NCBI GenBank assembly: GCA_024399015.1
Contig: JAKSIC010000004.1
Span: forward strand, 62,001-126,000
DNA from: Fibrobacter sp.
GTDB lineage: Bacteria > Fibrobacterota > Fibrobacteria > Fibrobacterales > Fibrobacteraceae
DNA: 64,000 nt
Reading direction: 5' to 3'
This document shows, in pieces, positions 34,223 through 40,674 of this stretch. Each line of letters starts with the position of its first letter. The first letter of the stretch is position 1. The notes beneath the pieces were generated by a model. It ran no database searches. It saw only the letters and a program-made list of their open reading frames with translations, and was not told the DNA's origin. The translations under genes and the position numbers were made by a program.

Positions 34223-34630
34223 ATGCGATTCACATCAGAAGAAGATACGTACAATTGGGCGGTGGAATTCGGCAAGACGTTGAAGCCCGGCGACAAGGTT
34301 GCTCTTTACGGCAATCTGGGCGCAGGCAAGACCGTGATTAGCCGCGGAGTCTGCAAGGGTCTCGGTTTTGAAGGATCCGTATGCTCCCCCACCTACACCA
34401 TTCTTCATGAATATCCCAACAATCCGCCCATCTTCCATTTCGACTTGTATCGTTTGGAAGGCGGTGCCGACCTCTACGAAGTTGGTCTGGATCCGGATTA
34501 CCTCGAACAGGGAATCAGCCTGTTGGAATGGCCCGAACGTTTGGAAGACAACGACCCGGGCATCACCCACGAAATTCGCATCGAGATTCTTAACGAAACC
34601 GAACGCGAAATCACCCTTATAAAGAAATAA
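34223..34630 (+). CDS. tsaE: tRNA threonylcarbamoyladenosine synthesis ATPase TsaE
   Basis: This 135-residue P-loop protein works with TsaB and TsaD to place t6A at position 37 of ANN-decoding tRNAs. It has the loop ALYGNLGAGKTVISRG, the SPTYTILHEY segment, and HFDLYRLEGGADLYEVGLDPDYLEQGISLLEWPERL. I start it at 34223; the frame is open further into nspC, but that extension has no family similarity. It follows nspC by 4 nt and is probably co-transcribed, with a terminator after it. Confidence 0.94.
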   Translation: MRFTSEEDTYNWAVEFGKTLKPGDKVALYGNLGAGKTVISRGVCKGLGFEGSVCSPTYTILHEYPNNPPIFHFDLYRLEGGADLYEVGLDPDYLEQGISLLEWPERLEDNDPGITHEIRIEILNETEREITLIKK

Positions 34631-34671
34631 GATTCTATCGGGCCGAAGGCCCCCTCCGAAATTACAAAAAA

Positions 34672-34704
34672 AAAGCTAGGTCCTAGACCTAGCTTTCATT
34701 TTTT
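34672..34704. terminator. terminator between tsaE and the convergent membrane protein gene
   Basis: AGCTAGGT pairs exactly with ACCTAGCT around a CCTAG loop. A long A run precedes and a T-rich tract follows, so it can serve both converging units. A second GC hairpin without T lies just upstream near 34640. Confidence 0.85.
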
Positions 34705-34754
34705 CAGACGAGACTATCGCGCCACGCCAGAGTCGAGTCAACACAGAAGCAAAA

Positions 34755-35420
34755 TTACTTCTTAGCCTTGCGACCCTTCTTCTTGCTCTTGGCAGCCTTT
34801 TCTGCTTCAGCCTTGGCAGCTTCTTCGGCTGCGAGACGTTCAGCTTCTTCCTTGGCAGCCTTTTCTGCAGCAATACGAGCAGCTTCTGCAACTTCGAATT
34901 CTGCGGCAGCCTTCACCAGGCTTTCCCAGTCTTCCTTAGCGCCACCGTAAAGCAGCACCGGGCCAGTATAAGCAGAAACCTTCTTCAAAGCGGTTGCGGA
35001 ATCGCCCTTGGTCAGGTCTGCATTCACTGCATCGTACAAATCCTTCTGGGCATTACGCAGGTCTTCCACTTCGCCAATACGGTTCTGACGGACAACTTCC
35101 AGAGAATCACTAACAAAGCCAAGGTCCCAAGTTGCTTCGTAGCAGACTTCAACTTCTGCAAACTTGGCTACATCAGATTCGGTAGCAACATACAAAGCGT
35201 CGCAAGCAGCGAACGCATCAGCAGACTTCTTCTTGGCGTACTGATAATACTGATAGCCACCGATAACCAGGCCAATGATAACCAGGAGGAAAACGCCATC
35301 CTGCCAGCCCATCACCGGAGCCTTCGGCATTTTCGGCTTACCATTAACGGTTTCACCTGCTTCCAGGCGTTCTTCAGCCTCATCAAAGGGGCTCTTTCCA
35401 TTCAAAAAACTGAAACCCAT
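34755..35420 (-). CDS. single-pass membrane protein with Ala/Lys/Glu coiled tail, function unknown
   Basis: This 221-residue protein has a short polar N-terminus, one membrane helix at about residues 43-60 (VFLLVIIGLVIGGYQYYQY), a globular middle with three cysteines, and a long helix at about 170-221 made of repeated EKAAKEEAERLAAEEAAKAEAEKAA-type units that ends in a lysine-rich tail. The tail resembles those of TolA-like and other periplasm-spanning or nucleic-acid-contacting proteins, but composition alone does not show function. It follows sufE by 25 nt, in the same direction as a GGR-type flavoprotein gene. Confidence 0.65.
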   Translation of the reverse strand: MGFSFLNGKSPFDEAEERLEAGETVNGKPKMPKAPVMGWQDGVFLLVIIGLVIGGYQYYQYAKKKSADAFAACDALYVATESDVAKFAEVEVCYEATWDLGFVSDSLEVVRQNRIGEVEDLRNAQKDLYDAVNADLTKGDSATALKKVSAYTGPVLLYGGAKEDWESLVKAAAEFEVAEAARIAAEKAAKEEAERLAAEEAAKAEAEKAAKSKKKGRKAKK

Positions 35421-35445
35421 TTTTCTTTGTCCTATTCTTTTTCAG

Positions 35446-35898
35446 TTACTTTTTTGCGAGTGCGGCAAACACTCTTGCGTATAAATAAATCTGCTTAACC
35501 AAGCTTGCAAAGCCATTGGAACGAGTGGGAGAAAGACCAACGTTCAAGCCAATCTGCTGGAAAAAGGCCGGATCCACAGACAAGATATCTGCAGGAGTCA
35601 TGTCATTGTATACCTGGAGAGCGAGGCAGCCCAGGCCACGGCTAATCAGCGGATTGGTGGTACCACCTTCCACGTCCATTTCAAAGTGAATCTTTTCGCC
35701 GTCAAAACTGGGAACAAGGTACATAGTAGAGGCGCAGCCCACAATGATGAACTTTTCAGCCTTGAGACTCGCATCCATACCCTTATGAGCCTTAGCAAGA
35801 TCCAGAAGGAACTTCCACTTGTCATCGGGATCTGTGAAGGAAGCGAACTTGTCGCGAATTTCCTCAAGACGTTTTTCAATGGCGTTAGACATAATCAA
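35446..35898 (-). CDS. sufE: SufE family sulfur-acceptor protein
   Basis: This 150-residue protein should accept sulfur from a cysteine desulfurase and pass it to the SUF scaffold for Fe-S cluster assembly. The acceptor cysteine lies in IIVGCASTMYLVPSF, where the family has V-x-G-C-x-S-x-V-W. The later LISRGLGCLALQVYNDMTPADIL and FFQQIGLNVGLSPTRSNGFASLVKQI match well. No sufS, sufB, sufC or sufD is nearby. Instead it sits between a GGR-type flavoprotein (12-nt gap upstream) and a membrane coiled-coil protein. Confidence 0.9.
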   Translation of the reverse strand: MIMSNAIEKRLEEIRDKFASFTDPDDKWKFLLDLAKAHKGMDASLKAEKFIIVGCASTMYLVPSFDGEKIHFEMDVEGGTTNPLISRGLGCLALQVYNDMTPADILSVDPAFFQQIGLNVGLSPTRSNGFASLVKQIYLYARVFAALAKK

Positions 35899-35910
35899 TA
35901 AACCTTAATA

Positions 35911-37116
35911 CTACCAATGCAAGAAAGAGCGCAATTTCCAGACCAGGGAGGGGCTAGCCCACAGTACGTTCAGGAAAATGCGGAAAATAGTCTGTTTTTC
36001 ACGAGGAAGCTTGGACAGGCGTGCGGCAGCCTTGTTCAACTGCTCATCGGTAATCTGGTTAAAGGCGACCTTACCGCGGGCAATCTGCATATGGGAGTCA
36101 CCCATTTCCTTCATCCAGCGGGTATGAGCCTTTGCTTCAATTGCAGAGCGGTTTGCGCCGGAGTCGTCCAGCCATTCCACAACAGTTTCTGCAACAATCT
36201 TGCCGCAAAGCAAGGATTCTGTAATGCCGGAACGGCTAATGGGGTTCACGCAACTAGCGGCATCGCCAGCCTTGAACAGGCCGTGCATTGCCATAGGCTT
36301 GTCGGACTGACCACAAGCGATCATACCGCCGTAAATAGCCTTGACCTTGGCCTGAGGATATTCTTCAGCCAAGAAATTCAGCAGCTTCTGACGGTTGGAA
36401 ATATCCTGTTTTACATCCTTGCCCAGAACAAAACCAATATTCACTTCCTTACCGTCGCGGGGGAAAATCCAGCCATAGCCAGACGGGAAGTCACTACCAA
36501 AGAACAGTTCAATATGTTCCGGGCTGTGTTCAATACCTTCGGCAACCGCAAAAATAGCGGGTTCCAAGTCCGTATCGCCAGATTCGATACCTTCCAGGCA
36601 AGCAATATTCTTAGTAAGGCGGGCTCCCGGGCCAGTGGCGTCCACCACCACCGGTGTGCGCAGGGTTTCTTCAGTTCCATTTACAGAAACCGTAATAATC
36701 CAGCCATCGTTTTCACGTTCAAGTTTCTTGACAACGGTATCAAAATGGCATTCTACGCCGGCAGTGCAGCAACCATCCGCAATAGCCTTATGGAACTTGG
36801 CGCGGTCCAACAAGAGGCCGCAGTTCTTGCTGTAAAATTCAGCACGGCTACGATTACGGGAAGTAAAATAGATGCCGGAAAGATCCTGGCGGACCCAGGA
36901 ACGATCGATGGGCCACAAAGTGCTCAGCCTACCAGTAGACACCGCTTCGGCGCAGAAAATAGGTTCCTTCCAGGGTTCCTTCTTATCCAGAAGCAAAATC
37001 CGTCTAGCACCGGAAGTCTTTCTCCCGAGGGTATAAGCGGCCATGAGACCGGCAGGACCAGCCCCACAAACCACTACATCATACTGGTTTGATGCAAAAA
37101 AAATCATTTCGGGCAT
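35911..37116 (-). CDS. FAD-dependent oxidoreductase, geranylgeranyl reductase-like family
   Basis: This 401-residue flavoprotein has the FAD-binding YDVVVCGAGPAGLMAAYTLGRK near residue 12. The CAEAVSTGRL segment near residue 55 is typical of the geranylgeranyl reductase group, as are VVDATGPGARL, GYGWIFPRDGKEVNIGF and GLFKAGDAASCVNPISRSGITESL. Members saturate isoprenoid chains or related lipids, but substrates vary, so I give no symbol. An ATG three codons in (37107) is also possible. It appears to lead a three-gene operon with sufE and a membrane protein. Confidence 0.82.
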   Translation of the reverse strand: MPEMIFFASNQYDVVVCGAGPAGLMAAYTLGRKTSGARRILLLDKKEPWKEPIFCAEAVSTGRLSTLWPIDRSWVRQDLSGIYFTSRNRSRAEFYSKNCGLLLDRAKFHKAIADGCCTAGVECHFDTVVKKLERENDGWIITVSVNGTEETLRTPVVVDATGPGARLTKNIACLEGIESGDTDLEPAIFAVAEGIEHSPEHIELFFGSDFPSGYGWIFPRDGKEVNIGFVLGKDVKQDISNRQKLLNFLAEEYPQAKVKAIYGGMIACGQSDKPMAMHGLFKAGDAASCVNPISRSGITESLLCGKIVAETVVEWLDDSGANRSAIEAKAHTRWMKEMGDSHMQIARGKVAFNQITDEQLNKAAARLSKLPREKQTIFRIFLNVLWASPSLVWKLRSFLHW

Positions 37117-37227
37117 AAAATTAGCTTTTATTTATTGAGTTTTTTTTATTTGATGTGTAGTTTTTCACATTTTTTTAGTTATTTTAGGGCTATACGATTT
37201 ATCATCCTTAAAAGGGAATGTGTTAAT

Positions 37228-38667
37228 ATGAATATGACGAGAGTATCCAAGTTCGGTCTCTGCCTCATCAGTGCCTTGGCAATGAACGTCTTTGCACAGG
37301 ATAACTGGCAGGGTAAGGACCTGAACGTTTCTTTTAGTAATAAGAAGATCGACGGCTATAACTTTACCAAGGCTAAGGCTGTCAAGAACACCACCGACTT
37401 CCGTCGTGCAACTGGTGAAAAGCCGAATTTCAATAAGGCTACCCTTGACGAAGTTTCCTTCCAGAACGCTGTGATTAGCGACGCAAACTTCGAAGGTGCC
37501 TCTCTTAAGAAAGTTACCATTAGCGGTGCAGACATCCGTAACTCCAGCTTCGAAGGCGCAGACATGGAAGGTGCAAACCTCTACCGTGCAACTCTCCTTG
37601 GCTCTCAGTTCCCGCAGACCAACCTCATGAACGCCCGTCTGGACGCAATGAAGGTTGATGAAAACACAAGCTTCGAAAAGTCTGACCTCACTCAGGCTTC
37701 CGTCATGGACGTTGACCTTACCGGTGCAAACTTCTACAAGGCCAACCTCACCAACGCAAACTTCTCTCGTTCCTTGATGGCAAACTCCGACCTTCGCAAG
37801 GCAAAGATTGTGAAGACCGACTTTACCGCATGTAACTTGATTGCTGCAAACTTCAAGGGTGTTGACCTCGTTGACGTCAACTTCTCCAAGGCAGGTCTTT
37901 CTCAGGTTAACATGAAGGGCGCAGACTTCAAGAACGTCAACTTCCAGGATGCTGACCTTTCCTTGACCGAATTCGACGACGTCGACCTTTCCAAGACTCA
38001 GCTCCAGAAGGCAAAGTTTGCTCAGGCAACCGTCAAGAACATGAACTTCAATGGCCAGGATTTGACCGGCGTTGTATTCGATAAGGGTACCGTCGCTAAG
38101 GGCAAGTTCGAAAAGGCCAAGATGAACAAGACTTCCTTCTTCGATGCAACTGTTGAAAAGAACAACTTCGTCGGTGCAGAACTCTTGAAGTCCGTCTTTG
38201 ATGGCGCATACATCTTTAAGAACATCTTCGATAAGGCAGACTTGACCAAGGCTAACTTCGCCAACTCCACCATCGAACGTTCTGACTTCATTCTTGCTCA
38301 GCTCGGCGGTGTAAGCTTCGCCGGTGCAAAGCTCGTTCTCGTCAACTTCACCAACGCCAACATGCAGGGCATCAAGATCGACGCTGACACTAAGATGGAA
38401 GACGTTGACTTCTCTGGTGCAAACCTCGAAGGCGCTAAGATCGAAAAGTTCACCGCTAAGAAGGTGATCTACGATAACAAGACTCGCTTCCCGTCCGGTT
38501 TCGATCCTCGTCAGTACGGCTTCACCAAGCGCGGTGAAAAGGCTGCCGACATCAAGGTCGAAGGCAAGAAGAAGAAGCGTTCTGACGACGGCGACGAAGA
38601 TCAGCCGAAGAAGAAGAAGAAGAAAAAGAAGAAGAAGCACGTCGAAGAAGATGACGACGAAGAATAA
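37228..38667 (+). CDS. exported pentapeptide-repeat protein with highly charged tail
   Basis: This 479-residue protein starts with a signal peptide (FGLCLISALAMNVFAQ). About residues 35-420 are nearly unbroken pentapeptide repeats of the A(N/D)FxxA type (ANFEGASLKK, ADMEGANLYR, ANFYKANLTN and so on), which fold as a right-handed square beta helix. The last 45 residues are a strongly charged tail with a run of ten lysines followed by HVEEDDDEE. The family includes DNA-mimic gyrase protectors, but those are cytoplasmic; this one is predicted to be exported and its role is unknown. I start it at 37228, with an AAAGGGA ribosome site about 10 nt before. The hydrophobic frame upstream is probably not translated. 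Confidence 0.85.
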   Translation: MNMTRVSKFGLCLISALAMNVFAQDNWQGKDLNVSFSNKKIDGYNFTKAKAVKNTTDFRRATGEKPNFNKATLDEVSFQNAVISDANFEGASLKKVTISGADIRNSSFEGADMEGANLYRATLLGSQFPQTNLMNARLDAMKVDENTSFEKSDLTQASVMDVDLTGANFYKANLTNANFSRSLMANSDLRKAKIVKTDFTACNLIAANFKGVDLVDVNFSKAGLSQVNMKGADFKNVNFQDADLSLTEFDDVDLSKTQLQKAKFAQATVKNMNFNGQDLTGVVFDKGTVAKGKFEKAKMNKTSFFDATVEKNNFVGAELLKSVFDGAYIFKNIFDKADLTKANFANSTIERSDFILAQLGGVSFAGAKLVLVNFTNANMQGIKIDADTKMEDVDFSGANLEGAKIEKFTAKKVIYDNKTRFPSGFDPRQYGFTKRGEKAADIKVEGKKKKRSDDGDEDQPKKKKKKKKKKHVEEDDDEE

Positions 38668-38691
38668 TCTTCACGCGACTTCAATAAGTTT

Positions 38692-38722
38692 CAAAAAAGA
38701 CGTTCGAAAGAACGTCTTTTTT
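38692..38722 (+). terminator. terminator after the pentapeptide gene
   Basis: AGACGTTC pairs with GAACGTCT around a GAAA tetraloop, with an A run before it and seven T after. It can also end the leftward radA message. Confidence 0.93.
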
Positions 38723-38779
38723 TGTGTCTTGAAAATCATTGACAATTGGAGCCGCGGGGGCCCATAGCCGCACCGAAGA

Positions 38780-40177
38780 CTACTTCTTATCCATGAGCCA
38801 GTTTACAGCTTCGCTCAGGCTGTGAACGCGCTTGATGTTCATACCGCTGGTATTCTCGGGCAGGCTACCGCTGGCAGGAACGATAGCCTCCGTCATGCCA
38901 AGGCGGCGGGCCTCCTTGAGACGTTGGTCCAGCAGGTTCACCCCACGCACCTCCCCCGACAGGCCAAGTTCACCGATGGCGATGGTCTGCCGCCCAAGAG
39001 GTATGCCCAGATGATTGCTGACGACCGCAAGCGCCAGCGCCAGGTCCGAAGAAGGATCGTTGACCTTCAGGCCGCCGGCAATGGTGGCAAACACGTCGGT
39101 GGTGCCGATGGTTATGCCGCCGAACTTTTCCAGCAGGGCTAAAATGATGGTCAATCGTTTGGCATCGATGCCGGCGGCCACACGTTGTGGAACCGCGTAA
39201 TTCGTCTGGCTGACCAGAGCCTGGGTTTCAAACAAAAGCGCACGGGAGCCTTCCATAGTGCAGCACACGACACTGCCCGGAGTTGCCGGCATGCCCTCCT
39301 GCAGGAAGACGCGGCTGGGATTAGCCACGGGCGAAAGTCCATGCCCCGTCATTTCAAAAACGCCAATTTCGTCGGTGGCCCCAAAACGATTCTTGATAGT
39401 ACGCAGCAAACGATACTGATGATTGCGGTCGCCCTCGAAATAGGCCACCGTATCCACCATGTGCTCCAAGATTCGGGGACCAGCAATCTGGCCATCCTTG
39501 GTAACGTGACCGATAACGATGGTAATGCATCCGGAATTCTTGGCAAAGACCATCAAGTCCAAGGTACATTCACGCAGTTGGCTGGCGCTACCCGGAGTGC
39601 CCGCCAAGTTTTCCTTATACACCGTCTGAATGGAATCAATAACCAAAACCTGAGGCTTGATTTCCTTGGCCTGTTCCAGAATCTTGTCCAGGCTAGTCTC
39701 GCAAAGCAAAAGCATGTCGGAGCCGGCCACATCCAGACGTTCACTACGAAGCTTCACCTGGACAGCACTTTCTTCTCCACTCACATAAAGAGCCTTTACG
39801 CCGGCAGCATTCATCGTGGCAAGCGTCGAAAGAACAAGGGTGGATTTGCCGATACCGGGATCACCACCGATGAGCACCAGGGAACCAGGCGCAAAGCCTC
39901 CCCCGAGAACGCGGTCAAATTCAGAATTCGCCGTACTAAGGCGTTTGGTATCTTCTACAGCCACATCCTTAAGGGCAACAACCTGATGCACCGGGCCACC
40001 CAAGCCCCTGCCCCCACGACCCGCAGCCGCGTCTTCGTGTTCAACCACATGTTCCTTCAGGGAACTCCAGGCCCCGCAGAACGGGCAACGGCCCGCCCAC
40101 TTGGGAGTTGTATTGCCACACTCCGTGCAAAGGAACTCAATTTCTTTTTTTGCTTTAGACTTGCTTACTGCTACCAT
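38780..40177 (-). CDS. radA: DNA repair protein RadA/Sms
   Basis: This 465-residue helicase promotes branch migration in recombination and repair. The N-terminal zinc motif is CTECGNTTPKWAGRCPFC. The RecA-like core has Walker A GGDPGIGKSTLVL, Walker B VLVIDSIQTV, and the RadA-specific KNRFG motif (IKNRFGATDEIGVFEM). The C-terminus is the Lon-like domain (DVFATIAGGLKVNDPSSDLALALAVVSNHLG). I start it at 40177 (MVAVSKSKAKKE). The frame is open 20 codons upstream, but that part is hydrophobic and unlike the family. Confidence 0.95.
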   Translation of the reverse strand: MVAVSKSKAKKEIEFLCTECGNTTPKWAGRCPFCGAWSSLKEHVVEHEDAAAGRGGRGLGGPVHQVVALKDVAVEDTKRLSTANSEFDRVLGGGFAPGSLVLIGGDPGIGKSTLVLSTLATMNAAGVKALYVSGEESAVQVKLRSERLDVAGSDMLLLCETSLDKILEQAKEIKPQVLVIDSIQTVYKENLAGTPGSASQLRECTLDLMVFAKNSGCITIVIGHVTKDGQIAGPRILEHMVDTVAYFEGDRNHQYRLLRTIKNRFGATDEIGVFEMTGHGLSPVANPSRVFLQEGMPATPGSVVCCTMEGSRALLFETQALVSQTNYAVPQRVAAGIDAKRLTIILALLEKFGGITIGTTDVFATIAGGLKVNDPSSDLALALAVVSNHLGIPLGRQTIAIGELGLSGEVRGVNLLDQRLKEARRLGMTEAIVPASGSLPENTSGMNIKRVHSLSEAVNWLMDKK

Positions 40178-40246
40178 GTGCACTAATATAATTAAAAACC
40201 GCTGACAAAATGTGTCAGCAACCAAAATAGTGCACAAAAAAGCAAA

Positions 40247-40594
40247 TTATTTCTTATGCCAGTTGGCAGCCTTTTCCACAGGAGTACCGATTATATACGC
40301 CGCCCCGGATATAAGTTTCAGCAGCGTTTTGGCACCTTCTTCTTCGGCAAGAGAGCTTTGAGCTCTGTCATACGCCTTGAGAACCGCAGAAGACGCCTGA
40401 TTATCTCTTAGCAGGTAATCATTGTTCATCTTCAGAATAAGGAACTTGTCCTGCAGGAAAACATTTTGCTTCAGAGCTGAATCCTGTGGGGTTACATTGG
40501 GGGCAGGAAGCATTTGGGCACAACACAACGATGCAGCAACGAGAATCCCCGCTGCAACAACTTTCGAATAGAGATTGTGCATTGAACGCCACAT
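40247..40594 (-). CDS. small exported protein of unknown function
   Basis: This 115-residue protein has a signal sequence (VVAAGILVAASLCCAQ) and a mature part of about 90 residues. That part is mostly helical (QDSALKQNVFLQDKFLILKMN, ASSAVLKAYDRAQSSLAEEEGAKTLLKLISGAAYIIG). No family was recognised. The CC in the signal region gives a weak possible lipobox. I start it at 40594. The frame extends upstream, but that part overlaps the terminator of the preceding collagen-like gene. An ATG at 40582 is an alternative. Confidence 0.55.
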   Translation of the reverse strand: MWRSMHNLYSKVVAAGILVAASLCCAQMLPAPNVTPQDSALKQNVFLQDKFLILKMNNDYLLRDNQASSAVLKAYDRAQSSLAEEEGAKTLLKLISGAAYIIGTPVEKAANWHKK

Positions 40595-40621
40595 GATTTC
40601 TAATATATAAAAAAGAACGCA

Positions 40622-40657
40622 TAAAAAAAGACCCAGGACTTTGTCCCAGGTCTTTTC
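40622..40657 (-). terminator. terminator after the collagen-like lipoprotein gene
   Basis: AGACC/GGTCT and GGAC/GTCC form a stem with a 2x2 internal mismatch around a TTT loop. The minus strand then has seven T. Confidence 0.8.
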
Positions 40658-40674
40658 ACAAAGACAACCAGCAA

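Noticed and set aside
37165-38640. A 491-codon minus-strand frame opposite the pentapeptide gene
   Set aside because: Its regular composition mirrors the pentapeptide repeats in reverse complement. No ribosome site or independent evidence was seen.
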